Part shown: piece by piece, positions 25,286-33,637 of the stretch
Numbering within the stretch: the stretch's first letter is position 1
Layout: the number at the start of each line of letters is the position of its first letter
NCBI RefSeq assembly: GCF_036075115.1
Contig: NZ_CP107958.1
Span: forward strand, 5,394,001-5,458,000
Direction of reading: 5' to 3'
From: Streptomyces sp. NBC_00377
Lineage (GTDB): Bacteria > Actinomycetota > Actinomycetes > Streptomycetales > Streptomycetaceae
DNA length: 64,000 nucleotides
The notes under the pieces: model-generated
What the model was told of the DNA's origin: nothing
The model's input: the letters and a program-made list of their open reading frames with translations, nothing else
The model's database searches: none
Position numbers and translations under genes: made by a program

Positions 25286-25506
25286 CGCAACGCCGAATCC
25301 TGCCAGCGGCGGTACGGGAACAGTCGTCGCGTCAAGCGCCGTAGGCAGGAGCGGGGGACCCAAGGTAAGTGCCGGGCCGGGGTGGTCGACCGGAACGGCT
25401 CGGGGTGAAGCCACACCTCCCACGGAGCAGTGCTCCGGCGGACGAGGAGTGGCCGGGCAACTCACACGGCCCGAACCCGACAGCTCACCTCGCAGGCGTC
25501 GGTGAG
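25286..25506 (+). promoter_or_regulatory. ydaO/yuaA-type (c-di-AMP) riboswitch in the rpf leader
   Basis: Conserved ydaO elements appear in order. GCCGAATCCTGCC at 25292-25304 pairs with GGCAGG at 25344-25349. Then come GCGGGGGACCCAAGG at 25351-25365, CGGGGTGAAGCC at 25401-25412, and the 3' element CCGACAGCTCACCTCGCAGG ending near 25496. An outer helix (ACGGTCG at 25249-25255 with CGACCGT at 25279-25285) precedes it. CTCACC (25484-25489), part of the aptamer 3' strand, can instead pair with GGTGAG (25501-25506), which overlaps the ribosome binding site of the gene at 25517. This class binds cyclic di-AMP, and the S. coelicolor rpfA leader is the known actinobacterial example. Confidence 0.85.
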
Positions 25507-25516
25507 GGGATCCACC

Positions 25517-26224
25517 ATGCTGTTTTCCGGTAAGGGCAAGCACCGCCGTCCCTCCAAGGCCACCCGCGTCGCCACGCTCGCCGGCGTCACCGGTGTCGCC
25601 ATCGCCGCCCCGCTCATGGCGGCCGGCAACGCCTCCGCCGCCACCGCCTCCGAGTGGGACGCGGTCGCCCAGTGCGAGTCCGGCGGCAACTGGTCCATCA
25701 ACACCGGCAACGGCTACTACGGCGGTCTGCAATTCTCCGCCTCCACCTGGGCCGCGTACGGCGGCACCCAGTACGCCGCGCAGGCCAACCAGGCCTCCAA
25801 GTCCCAGCAGATAGCCATCGGCGAGAAGGTTCTCGCCGGCCAGGGCAAGGGCGCCTGGCCCGTCTGCGGCACCGGCCTGTCCGGCGCCGCCTACAACGGC
25901 GGCGGCTCCTCGGACACCGGCTCCTCCGGCTCGTCCGGTTCCTCCAGCTCCTCGGACAGCGGCAGCACCACCCGCTCGACCGAGAAGCAGAGCTCCTCCC
26001 GCTCGGCCGACCGCCCGGCCGCCTCCAAGACGGTCACCACCCCGACCGGCAAGAAGGTCAAGAAGGGCGACGGCGAGTACAAGGTCGTCAAGGGCGACAC
26101 CCTCAGCTCCATCGCCGAGAAGCACAAGGTCAAGGGCGGCTGGGAGAAGCTGTTCAAGCTGAACAAGGACATCGTCGCGGACGCCGACCTGATCTACCCG
26201 GGCCAGCAGCTGCACCTGAAGTGA
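25517..26224 (+). CDS. rpfA: Resuscitation-promoting factor RpfA (transglycosylase plus LysM)
   Basis: 235 residues from ATG 25517, with GTGAGGGGA before it. Signal peptide GVTGVAIAAPLMAAGNASAA (about residues 18-42). Rpf domain: SEWDAVAQCESGGNWSINTG with the catalytic Glu of CESGG, then YYGGLQFSASTWAAYGG and IAIGEKVLAGQGKGAWPVCG. A Ser/Thr/Lys-rich linker is followed by a C-terminal LysM (YKVVKGDTLSSIAEKHKVKG, ending YPGQQLHLK). It is a secreted peptidoglycan hydrolase acting in germination and vegetative wall turnover. A c-di-AMP riboswitch controls it, and a strong terminator follows at 26316. The order relative to eno matches S. coelicolor rpfA. Confidence 0.93.
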   Translation: MLFSGKGKHRRPSKATRVATLAGVTGVAIAAPLMAAGNASAATASEWDAVAQCESGGNWSINTGNGYYGGLQFSASTWAAYGGTQYAAQANQASKSQQIAIGEKVLAGQGKGAWPVCGTGLSGAAYNGGGSSDTGSSGSSGSSSSSDSGSTTRSTEKQSSSRSADRPAASKTVTTPTGKKVKKGDGEYKVVKGDTLSSIAEKHKVKGGWEKLFKLNKDIVADADLIYPGQQLHLK

Positions 26225-26315
26225 CACCTGGCTCCCCGAGAAGCCACAGCGCCCTCATATCCGGGGTCGGCACACTGACGACCTCGTGAGGGTCATCCCC
26301 CCGTCCCCACGGGCT

Positions 26316-26366
26316 CCCCGCTCCGGTGCGTGTTCCCCCGTACGCACCGGAGCGGGGTTTCTCTTT
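26316..26366 (+). terminator. Rho-independent terminator after rpfA
   Basis: A perfect 16-base inverted repeat, CCCCGCTCCGGTGCGT (26316-26331) against 26342-26357, encloses a 10-base loop and is followed by TTTCTCTTT. It ends the rpfA transcript. The remaining 230 bases before eno contain no gene and presumably the eno promoter; I could not fix its hexamers. Confidence 0.9.
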
Positions 26367-26602
26367 GCCTGCGTCCCTTCAGGGGCGTCTCTTCCGCCTG
26401 TCGGCGACTTCCTGCCGTCCTTTACCGGCCACCCCCTTTGTTCCGGGCGGAAACAATAGGTACCGTCTGTCTGTCCACGGGACGGTCGGTCGGCTGCCGA
26501 CGGCCCCGGGGCGGTTAGGCTCTAGTCGCAGGGCTCAGCAAGGGCGCGTCAAGGCCCGTGAGCCCCGCACAACCAGCGTCACATCCCAAGAAGGAGATGC
26601 TC

Positions 26603-27883
26603 GTGCCGTCCATCGACGTCGTCGTAGCCCGGGAAATCCTGGACTCCCGAGGCAACCCCACGGTCGAGGTCGAGGTCGGCCTCGACGACGGCAGCACGGG
26701 TCGTGCCGCCGTTCCGTCCGGCGCCTCCACCGGTGCCTTCGAGGCCATCGAGCTCCGCGACGGTGACCCCAACCGCTACCACGGCAAGGGTGTCGAGAAG
26801 GCCGTCCTCGCCGTCATCGAGCAGATCGGCCCGGAGCTCGTCGGCTACGACGCCACGGAGCAGCGCCTGATCGACCAGGCGATGTTCGACCTGGACGCGA
26901 CCGACAACAAGGGCTCGCTCGGCGCCAACGCCATCCTCGGCGTCTCGCTCGCCGTCGCCCACGCCGCCTCCGAGGCCAGCGACCTGCCGCTGTTCCGCTA
27001 CCTGGGCGGCCCGAACGCACACCTGCTGCCCGTCCCGATGATGAACATCCTGAACGGCGGCTCGCACGCCGACTCCAACGTGGACATCCAGGAGTTCATG
27101 ATCGCCCCCATCGGCGCGGAGTCCTTCTCCGAGGCCCTGCGCTGGGGCGCCGAGGTCTACCACACCCTCAAGAAGGTGCTGAAGACCAAGGGCCTGTCCA
27201 CCGGCCTCGGCGACGAGGGCGGCTTCGCCCCGAACCTGGAGTCCAACCGCGCCGCGCTCGACCTCATCCTCGAGGCCATCAAGCAGGCCGGCTACGTCCC
27301 CGGCGAGCAGATCGCGCTCGCCCTCGACGTCGCCGCGTCCGAGTTCTACAAGGACGGCAAGTACGAGTTCGAGGGCAAGTCCCGCTCGGCCGCCGAGATG
27401 ACCGAGTACTACGAGGAGCTCGTCTCCGCGTACCCGCTCGTCTCCATCGAGGACCCGCTGTACGAGGACGACTGGGCCGGCTGGAACGTCATCACCAAGA
27501 AGCTGGGCGACAAGGTCCAGATCGTGGGCGACGACCTCTTCGTCACCAACCCCGAGCGCCTCGCCCGCGGCATCGAGGAGGGCTCCGCGAACGCCCTGCT
27601 CGTCAAGGTCAACCAGATCGGCTCGCTGACCGAGACGCTGGACGCCGTCGAGATGGCCCAGCGCAACGGCTTCAAGTGCATGATGTCCCACCGCTCCGGC
27701 GAGACCGAGGACGTCACCATCGCCGACCTCGCCGTCGCGGTGAACTGCGGTCAGATCAAGACCGGCGCCCCGGCCCGCTCGGACCGCGTCGCCAAGTACA
27801 ACCAGCTGCTGCGCATCGAGGAGATCCTCGACGACGCCGCGGTGTACGCCGGCCGCTCCGCGTTCCCGCGCTTCAAGGGCTGA
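26603..27883 (+). CDS. eno: Enolase
   Basis: 426 residues. GTG 26603 is chosen because AAGGAG at 26591-26596 gives proper spacing; the ATG at 26597 directly abuts that site. The protein begins VPSIDVVVAREILDSRGNPT, the classic enolase N terminus. Other landmarks: SGASTGAFEAIELRDGD, MNILNGGSHADSNVDIQEFM, GLGDEGGFAPN (catalytic Glu), metal-binding Asp in LALDVAAS, the Glu of SIEDPLYEDDW, the Asp of GDDLFVTN, catalytic Lys in LLVKVNQIG, and MMSHRSGETED. It interconverts 2-phosphoglycerate and phosphoenolpyruvate in glycolysis. It heads the conserved actinobacterial cluster eno-divIC-DUF501-ppx. Confidence 0.98.
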   Translation: MPSIDVVVAREILDSRGNPTVEVEVGLDDGSTGRAAVPSGASTGAFEAIELRDGDPNRYHGKGVEKAVLAVIEQIGPELVGYDATEQRLIDQAMFDLDATDNKGSLGANAILGVSLAVAHAASEASDLPLFRYLGGPNAHLLPVPMMNILNGGSHADSNVDIQEFMIAPIGAESFSEALRWGAEVYHTLKKVLKTKGLSTGLGDEGGFAPNLESNRAALDLILEAIKQAGYVPGEQIALALDVAASEFYKDGKYEFEGKSRSAAEMTEYYEELVSAYPLVSIEDPLYEDDWAGWNVITKKLGDKVQIVGDDLFVTNPERLARGIEEGSANALLVKVNQIGSLTETLDAVEMAQRNGFKCMMSHRSGETEDVTIADLAVAVNCGQIKTGAPARSDRVAKYNQLLRIEEILDDAAVYAGRSAFPRFKG

Positions 27884-27923
27884 CGCCGCCGGCCCGAACC
27901 GGGTCGAGGCTCCGCCAGTCGTA

Positions 27924-27968
27924 CGTACGTCCCCGTACGCGGTCCCGTACCGTGTGCGGGGACGTACG
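27924..27968. repeat. 12-bp perfect inverted repeat between eno and divIC
   Basis: CGTACGTCCCCG (27924-27935) and CGGGGACGTACG (27957-27968) form a hairpin with a 21-base loop that itself contains further GTAC repeats. There is no T run after it, so it is a weak terminator at best. It lies just upstream of the GTG start of divIC and could partly insulate divIC from eno transcription. Confidence 0.6.
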
Positions 27969-27995
27969 CACGTGTGAGACGGGAGGCGGGAAACA

Positions 27996-28472
27996 GTGGC
28001 TGTGAAGGACCGGGACCGTTTCTCCACCGCGACCAGGATCAAACTGCTCGGCGAGCAGACCGCGGCCCGGGTCTACCGCTCCCAGACCAAGCGCCAGGCC
28101 CGCCGCTCGCGCCTCACCGGCCGCGCCGCGCTCCTCGCGCTGGTCCTGTGCACGCTGATCGTGGCGCTGGCCTACCCGATGCGCCAGTACGTCTCCCAGC
28201 GGGCCGAGATCGCCGACCTGGAGCGCGAGAAGCGGCAGGCCGGAGAACGGGTCGAGCAGCTGCGCGACCTCAAGGCGCGCTGGCAGGACGACGCCTACGC
28301 CGAGCAGCAGATCCGGCTGCGGCTGCACTACGTCCTGCCCGGGGAGACCGGGTTCGTGGTGATCGACCCGGACGCGGCCAAGCAGTCCCGCGCCGACCTC
28401 GGGGCGGCCGACCGCCCCTGGTACTCCAACGTCTGGGACGGCGTCGACAAGTCCGACGCCTCCGACCGGTGA
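27996..28472 (+). CDS. divIC: Septum formation initiator / DivIC-FtsL-like cell-division protein
   Basis: 158 residues from GTG 27996 (GGGAGGCGGGAAACA upstream). A basic cytoplasmic N terminus, one transmembrane helix (AALLALVLCTLIVALAYPM, about residues 43-62), then a coiled coil (YVSQRAEIADLEREKRQAGE, then RVEQLRDLKARWQDD) and the family motif YAEQQIRLRLHYVLPGETGF. It is a bitopic divisome component that pairs with FtsL and FtsQ at sporulation septa. Its place after eno is conserved in actinobacteria. The C-terminal tail (WYSNVWDGVDKSDASDR) is polar. Confidence 0.92.
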   Translation: MAVKDRDRFSTATRIKLLGEQTAARVYRSQTKRQARRSRLTGRAALLALVLCTLIVALAYPMRQYVSQRAEIADLEREKRQAGERVEQLRDLKARWQDDAYAEQQIRLRLHYVLPGETGFVVIDPDAAKQSRADLGAADRPWYSNVWDGVDKSDASDR

Positions 28473-28518
28473 ACGCGACAGCGCACCGGCCAGTGAACTG
28501 ACCGATAGAAAGACAGGC

Positions 28519-29160
28519 ATGGACACGCCCCCGCCGACCACCCCGCGCACCGAGCCCACCGACGCGGACGTCGAGGCCTTCGAGCAGCAGCTCGGACGGC
28601 CGCCGCGCGGTCTGCGCGCGATCGCGCACCGCTGCCCCTGCGGCCGGCCGGACGTCGTGGAGACGGCCCCCCGGCTGCCCGACGGCACGCCCTTCCCGAC
28701 GCTGTACTACCTGACGTGCCCCAAGGCCAACTCGGCCATCGGCACGCTCGAGGCGAACGGCGTGATGAAGGAGATGACCGAGCGGCTGGGCACCGACCCC
28801 GAGCTGGCCGCCTCCTACCGTGCCGCGCACGAGGACTACATCCGGCGCCGGGACGAGATCGAGGAGCTGAAGAACTTCCCCAGCGCGGGCGGCATGCCGG
28901 ACCGCGTGAAGTGCCTTCATGTGCTCGTGGCGCACTCCCTGGCCGCCGGTCCGGGGGTGAACCCGCTCGGTGACGAGGCCCTGGGGATGCTCCCCGAGTG
29001 GTGGCGCAAGGGCAGTTGCGTCTCGCTCCCCGCATCGCCGCCGGGCGAAGTGCCGCAGCCGCAGCCGCAGCCGCAGCCGCAGCCGTCGCGGGACGGGGCG
29101 GGCCCCGTCCTCTCCGAGCCGGTCGAGCCGGTCGAGCCGGTCGAGGGAGACACCCGATGA
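28519..29160 (+). CDS. DUF501 domain protein
   Basis: 213 residues. Family landmarks are clear: DVEAFEQQLGRPPRGLRAIA, HRCPCGRPDVVETAPRL, FPTLYYLTCPKANSAIGTLE and MPDRVKCLHVLVAHSLAAGP. The spaced Cys (CPCG, TCP, KCLH) could bind metal. The last 45 residues are low complexity (PQ repeats, then repeated EPV). The gene overlaps ppx by ATGA (29157-29160), so translation is coupled. Function unknown; conservation beside divIC and ppx suggests a cell-envelope or polyphosphate-linked role, which is inference. Confidence 0.9.
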   Translation: MDTPPPTTPRTEPTDADVEAFEQQLGRPPRGLRAIAHRCPCGRPDVVETAPRLPDGTPFPTLYYLTCPKANSAIGTLEANGVMKEMTERLGTDPELAASYRAAHEDYIRRRDEIEELKNFPSAGGMPDRVKCLHVLVAHSLAAGPGVNPLGDEALGMLPEWWRKGSCVSLPASPPGEVPQPQPQPQPQPSRDGAGPVLSEPVEPVEPVEGDTR

Positions 29161-30104
29161 CCCGCGTCGCCGCGATCGACTGCGGTACGAACTCGATCCG
29201 TCTGCTGGTCGCCGACGCGGACCCGGAGACCGGCGAACTCGTCGACCTGGACCGCCGGATGACGATCGTGCGCCTCGGCCAGGGCGTCGACCGCACCGGA
29301 CGGCTCGCGCCCGAGGCGCTGGAGCGGACCTTCGCGGCCTGCCGGGAGTACGCGGCAGCCATCAAGGAGCACGGCGCGCAGCGGGTGCGCTTCGTCGCCA
29401 CCTCCGCCTCCCGGGACGCGGAGAACCGCGACGACTTCGTGCGCGGGGTGCTGGACATCCTCGGCGTCGAGCCCGAGGTCATCTCCGGCGACCAGGAGGC
29501 CGAGTTCTCCTTCATGGGAGCCACGAGGGAGCTCAAGGGGCGCGACGACCTCGCCAGGCCCTTCCTGGTGGTGGACATCGGCGGCGGTTCGACCGAGTTC
29601 GTCGTCGGCGACGACCGGGTGCGCGCCGCGCGCTCCGTCGACGTGGGCTGCGTGCGGATGACCGAGCGGCACCTGGTCGTGGACGGGAAGGTCGCCGACC
29701 CGCCCACCGCCGGGCAGATCGCGGCGATGCGCGCCGACATCGAGGCCGCCCTCGACCTCGCCGAGCGGACCGTCCCGCTGCGCGAGGCACACACCCTGGT
29801 CGGCCTGGCCGGCTCGGTCACGACGGTGGCGGCGATCGCGCTCGGACTGGACGAGTACGACTCCACGGCGATCCACCACTCGCGGATCGGCGTCGAGCGG
29901 GTGAGGGGCATCAGCGACGCCCTGCTGAAGGCCACGCACGCCCAGCGCGCGGCGCAGCCGGCCATGCACCCGGGCCGGGTGGACGTGATCGCGGCGGGTG
30001 CGCTCGTACTGCTGGCGATCATGGAGCGGATCGGCGCGCAGGAGGTCGTGGTGAGCGAGCACGACATCCTCGACGGGATCGCGTTCCATACGGCGGCCGG
30101 GTAG
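29157..30104 (+). CDS. ppx: Exopolyphosphatase, Ppx/GppA family
   Basis: 315 residues from ATG 29157, overlapping the DUF501 stop. ASKHA-type phosphatase fold: phosphate-1 loop RVAAIDCGTNSIRLLVAD, the catalytic Glu region near ISGDQEAEFSF, phosphate-2 loop VVDIGGGSTEFVVG and the later LVGLAGSVTTVAAIALG. Members remove phosphate from polyphosphate ends or from pppGpp. The length equals the short actinobacterial form, without the C-terminal HD domain of E. coli Ppx. Last gene of the eno cluster; a 485-bp gap follows. Confidence 0.93.
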   Translation: MTRVAAIDCGTNSIRLLVADADPETGELVDLDRRMTIVRLGQGVDRTGRLAPEALERTFAACREYAAAIKEHGAQRVRFVATSASRDAENRDDFVRGVLDILGVEPEVISGDQEAEFSFMGATRELKGRDDLARPFLVVDIGGGSTEFVVGDDRVRAARSVDVGCVRMTERHLVVDGKVADPPTAGQIAAMRADIEAALDLAERTVPLREAHTLVGLAGSVTTVAAIALGLDEYDSTAIHHSRIGVERVRGISDALLKATHAQRAAQPAMHPGRVDVIAAGALVLLAIMERIGAQEVVVSEHDILDGIAFHTAAG

Positions 30105-30253
30105 CGATCCCGACGGCGTCGTCCGGTCGATCGTGTGGCCGTCGGGAGCCCGGTACTTGCACTCTGCTGAGCAGGCGGGATGCGCGTATGAGCAGAGCGG
30201 AGGGGCCCTCCGGGGCCCTCGGGCGCGTTCCGGGGACACCCCGCCGGGAAAGT

Positions 30254-30271
30254 TCGTGAAGTTCTTCACAA
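30254..30271. promoter_or_regulatory. Rex operator, site 1 (near-consensus)
   Basis: TCGTGAAGTTCTTCACAA matches the Rex consensus TTGTGAAnnnnTTCACAA at 13 of 14 fixed positions. Rex is the NADH/NAD+-sensing repressor of Streptomyces respiratory genes, released from DNA when NADH rises. The site lies upstream of a type II NADH dehydrogenase gene. Confidence 0.8.
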
Positions 30272-30333
30272 GGAATTCGGCCCTGTCGGAGGACGGAGAT
30301 GTCCTCGTTGACCCTTCCGGGGGCCCAACCCTC

Positions 30334-30351
30334 GTGTGAACGTGTTCAAAA
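30334..30351. promoter_or_regulatory. Rex operator, site 2
   Basis: GTGTGAACGTGTTCAAAA matches the Rex consensus at 12 of 14 fixed positions. It is centred 80 bp downstream of site 1, close to eight helical turns, which would put both sites on nearly the same face of the DNA. Confidence 0.7.
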
Positions 30352-30589
30352 GACGTGCGGGTGGGCGATTCGCGAAGACGTCGGGAGGGGGTTCCGGACG
30401 GTCTCACGGAGGCCCTCCGGGTGCGGAGAGGCAGCTCACGCGGCATTGACAACGCCGGGCCCTACACGCTGGTTCCCCTCTCGCGCCATGACGTGGATCA
30501 CGCGGGGCGCGGAGGATAGCACACACCCCCGGCAAGCTTGTGAAGGGGCGCACGAGCGACCCCCCTGGAGCGGGTGGATACTCGATGGC

Positions 30590-31984
30590 ATGAGCACCAC
30601 GGAGCGTCCCAGGATCCTCGTAGTAGGCGGTGGGTACGTAGGCCTGTACGCAGCTCGGCGCATCATGAAGAAGATGCGCTACGGCGAGGCGACCGTCACG
30701 GTCGTCGACCCCCGGTCGTACATGACCTACCAGCCCTTCCTCCCCGAAACCGCCGCCGGCAACATCTCCCCGCGTCACGTCGTCGTACCGCTGCGACGCG
30801 TGCTGCCCAAGGCGGAGGTCCTCACCGGCCGGGTCACCACCATCGACCAGGACCGCAAGGTCGCCACGATCGCCCCGCTGGTCGGCGAGGCGTACGAGCT
30901 GCCCTTCGACTACCTCGTGATCGCGCTCGGCGCGGTCTCCCGCACCTTCCCGATCCCCGGCCTCGCCGAACAGGGCATCGGTATGAAGGGCGTCGAGGAG
31001 GCCATCGGCCTGCGCAACCACGTCCTCGAGCAGCTCGACAAGGCCGACTCCACGACCGACGAGGAGATCCGCCGCAAGGCGCTCACCTTCGTCTTCATCG
31101 GCGGCGGCTTCGCCGGTGCGGAGACCATCGGTGAGGTCGAGGACCTGGCTCGCGACGCGGCCAAGTACTACAAGACGGTGTCCCGTGAGGACATGCGCTT
31201 CATCCTGGTCGACGCCGCCGACAAGATCCTTCCCGAGGTCGGCCCCAAGCTCGGCCAGTACGGCAAGGAGCACCTCGAGGGCCGCGGTGTGGAGATCTAC
31301 CTCTCCACCTCCATGGACTCCTGCGTCGACGGCCACGTGGTGCTGAAGAACGGCCTCGAGGTCGACTCCAGCACCATCGTGTGGACGGCCGGCGTCAAGC
31401 CCAACCCGGTCCTGGCCCGCTACGGTCTGCCGCTGGGCCCCCGCGGTCACGTGGACACGGCGCCCACCCTCCAGGTCCAGGGCACCGACTACATCTGGGC
31501 CGCCGGCGACAACGCCCAGGTCCCGGACGTCGCCGCCCGCAAGGCCGGCGTCGAGAACGCCTGGTGCCCGCCGAACGCACAGCACGCGCTGCGTCAGGCG
31601 AAGGTCCTCGGCGACAACGTGATCTCCGGCATGCGGGGCTTCCCGCAGAAGGAGTACGCGCACTCCAACAAGGGTGCGGTGGCGGGCCTCGGCCTCCACA
31701 AGGGCGTCGCGATGATCGTCATGGGCAAGATGAAGATCAAGGTCAAGGGCCGCCTCGCCTGGTACATGCACCGTGGCTACCACGGCATGGCGATGCCGAC
31801 GTGGAACCGTAAGATCCGCGTCTTCGCCGACTGGACGCTCGGCATGTTCCTCAAGCGCGAGGTCGTGGCGCTGGGCGCGCTGGAGTCCCCGCGCGAGGAG
31901 TTCTACGAGGCTGCCAAGCCGGCGCCGGTCGCCGCGAAGCCGGCCGCCGAGAAGACCGAGAACGAGAAGGCCAAGGCCTCCTGA
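30590..31984 (+). CDS. ndh: Type II NADH dehydrogenase (NDH-2)
   Basis: 464 residues from ATG 30590. Two Rossmann motifs: FAD binding at ILVVGGGYVGLYAARRIM (about residues 9-26) and NADH binding at FVFIGGGFAGAETIGEVEDL (about 168-187). The second FAD contact is YIWAAGDNAQVPD. The C-terminal part (HRGYHGMAMPTWNRKIRVFA, then DWTLGMFLKRE) provides the membrane-binding helices of this class. A low-complexity AAKPAPVAAKPAAEK tail follows. It passes electrons from NADH to menaquinone without pumping protons. Two Rex-like operators upstream imply induction at high NADH/NAD+. A strong terminator follows at 32008. Confidence 0.93.
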   Translation: MSTTERPRILVVGGGYVGLYAARRIMKKMRYGEATVTVVDPRSYMTYQPFLPETAAGNISPRHVVVPLRRVLPKAEVLTGRVTTIDQDRKVATIAPLVGEAYELPFDYLVIALGAVSRTFPIPGLAEQGIGMKGVEEAIGLRNHVLEQLDKADSTTDEEIRRKALTFVFIGGGFAGAETIGEVEDLARDAAKYYKTVSREDMRFILVDAADKILPEVGPKLGQYGKEHLEGRGVEIYLSTSMDSCVDGHVVLKNGLEVDSSTIVWTAGVKPNPVLARYGLPLGPRGHVDTAPTLQVQGTDYIWAAGDNAQVPDVAARKAGVENAWCPPNAQHALRQAKVLGDNVISGMRGFPQKEYAHSNKGAVAGLGLHKGVAMIVMGKMKIKVKGRLAWYMHRGYHGMAMPTWNRKIRVFADWTLGMFLKREVVALGALESPREEFYEAAKPAPVAAKPAAEKTENEKAKAS

Positions 31985-32007
31985 CCTCCGGTCACCGAAA
32001 CACCCCT

Positions 32008-32047
32008 GAAGGGGCCGTCCGCCATCCGTGGTGCGGGCGGCCCCTTC
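32008..32047 (+). terminator. Terminator after ndh
   Basis: GAAGGGGCCGTCCGC (32008-32022) pairs with GCGGGCGGCCCCTTC (32033-32047), with one mismatch and a 10-base loop. No T run follows, as is common in Streptomyces. Confidence 0.85.
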
Positions 32048-32188
32048 GGCGTCCGCCGCCCCACCGCTGGCATGTGTGGGGTACATGTATTTTGCCGAGC
32101 CGTAACGGCCGCGCGGGACTGGACCGCGCACCCTGCCGTGTTTACGTGGTGTCAGGACATAGCGGGATCACCGTCACGGAGGTTGATC

Positions 32189-33511
32189 ATGGCTGACGCC
32201 GCGCCGCGGCTCCATGCCCTCGTCGAACAGCTGCTGGGTGCCCCCTTCCCGGTGCGCGTCCGCGCCTGGGACGGTTCGCAGGCGGGTCCGCCCGGCGCGC
32301 CCACCCTGGTCGTGCGCAACCGCAGGGCCGTGCGCCGGCTCCTCTTCAAGCCGGGTGAACTCGGCCTGGCCCGTGCCTGGGTGGCCGGCGACCTCGACAT
32401 CGAGGGGGACCTGTACACCGCGCTCGATCTGCTCTCCGGTCTCCTCTGGGAGCGGGGCGAGGACGCCCGCACACTCGCCCAGGCCCTGCGCGACCCGCAG
32501 TTTCGAACGGCGGTCCGCGGCCTGGTGAGGCTCGCCGGACCGCCGCTGCCGCCCGCCCCGCCCCGCGAAGAGGTCCGCCGGACCGGACACCTCCACACCC
32601 GTCACACCGACCGCCGCGCGATCAGCCACCACTACGACGTCGGCAACGGCTTCTACGCCCTCGTCCTCGGGCCGTCCATGGTCTACTCGTGCGCCTACTG
32701 GGAGTCCGAGGACAGCACCCTCGAACGCGCCCAGCACGACAAGCTCGAACTCGTCTGCCGCAAGCTGGACCTCCGCCCGGGTGCGCGGCTGCTGGACGTC
32801 GGCTGCGGCTGGGGCTCCCTGGCCGTCCACGCGGCCCGCGAGCACGGCGCGACCGTCGTCGGGGTCACCCTCTCCCAGGAACAGGCGGCGTTCGCCCGCA
32901 AGCGCGTCGCCGACGGGGGCCTCACCGACAAGGTCGACATCCGCGTCCAGGACTACCGGGACGTCACCGACGGCCCGTTCGACGCGGTCTCCTCCATCGG
33001 CATGGCGGAGCACGTCGGCTCCGAGAGATATCTGGAGTACGCGCGGACCCTGTTCGCGCTGCTGCGGCCCGGCGGCCGGCTGCTCAACCACCAGATCGCC
33101 CGCCGCCCGCAGCGCGACGAGTCGACGTACGACGTGGACGCGTTCATCGACGCCTACGTCTTCCCCGACGGCGAACTCGCCCCCGTCGGCACCACCGTCA
33201 CCCAGCTGGAACGGGCGGGTCTCGAGGTCCGGGACGTGGAGTCGATCCGCGAGCACTACGCCCTCACCCTGCGCCGCTGGGTCGCCCGCCTGGAGGCCGA
33301 CTGGGACCGGGCCGTCCACCTGAGCAGTCCCGGCCGCGCCCGGGTCTGGCGGCTCTACATGGCCGCCTCCGCCGTCGCCTTCGAACGCAACCGCATCGGC
33401 GTCAACCAGGTCCTGGCCGTCCGGACCCCCGAGCCGGGCGGCTCCGGGATGCCCCTGCGCGCCCGCACCTGGAACCGGCCGCTCGACACACCGGGAACCG
33501 AGGCCCGCTGA
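32189..33511 (+). CDS. Cyclopropane-fatty-acyl-phospholipid synthase family methyltransferase
   Basis: 440 residues from ATG 32189 (GGAGG upstream). The N-terminal substrate-binding part contains RRLLFKPGELGLARAWVAGD. The catalytic region begins ISHHYDVGNGFYALVLGPSM and YSCAYWES, both diagnostic of CFA synthases. SAM motif I is LLDVGCGWGSLAVHAA, followed by LSQEQAAFARKRVADGGL and SSIGMAEHVG with the conserved bicarbonate-site Glu, then VFPDGELAPVG. It transfers a methylene from S-adenosylmethionine to unsaturated phospholipid acyl chains at the membrane. The alternative is a methyl-branching enzyme of the same family. Convergent with the ABC exporter genes. Confidence 0.9.
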   Translation: MADAAPRLHALVEQLLGAPFPVRVRAWDGSQAGPPGAPTLVVRNRRAVRRLLFKPGELGLARAWVAGDLDIEGDLYTALDLLSGLLWERGEDARTLAQALRDPQFRTAVRGLVRLAGPPLPPAPPREEVRRTGHLHTRHTDRRAISHHYDVGNGFYALVLGPSMVYSCAYWESEDSTLERAQHDKLELVCRKLDLRPGARLLDVGCGWGSLAVHAAREHGATVVGVTLSQEQAAFARKRVADGGLTDKVDIRVQDYRDVTDGPFDAVSSIGMAEHVGSERYLEYARTLFALLRPGGRLLNHQIARRPQRDESTYDVDAFIDAYVFPDGELAPVGTTVTQLERAGLEVRDVESIREHYALTLRRWVARLEADWDRAVHLSSPGRARVWRLYMAASAVAFERNRIGVNQVLAVRTPEPGGSGMPLRARTWNRPLDTPGTEAR

Positions 33512-33589
33512 ACCCGTCCGGACCTGACGGCCGCCGAACGGAACCGGAGGCGTCGCCCGCCGGGCGGGAGCCGACGGGCGCACGCACGA

Positions 33590-33621
33590 GGGGCCCCGCC
33601 GCAGCCGTGCGACGGGGCCCC
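33590..33621. terminator. Bidirectional terminator between the CFA synthase and ABC permease genes
   Basis: GGGGCCCCG (33590-33598) and CGGGGCCCC (33613-33621) form a GC-rich hairpin placed between two convergent genes. Confidence 0.75.
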
Positions 33622-33637
33622 GGCCGTACCGCCGCCG

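Larger units (their letters stand above)
30105..30589. other. Long leader region between ppx and ndh
   Basis: No gene. It holds two Rex-like operators at 30254 and 30334, described separately, and a TTGACA at 30446-30451 that could be a -35, though no good -10 is seen at normal spacing. About 240 bases separate the second operator from the ndh start, so a long 5' untranslated leader or an additional promoter downstream is likely. Confidence 0.55.
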
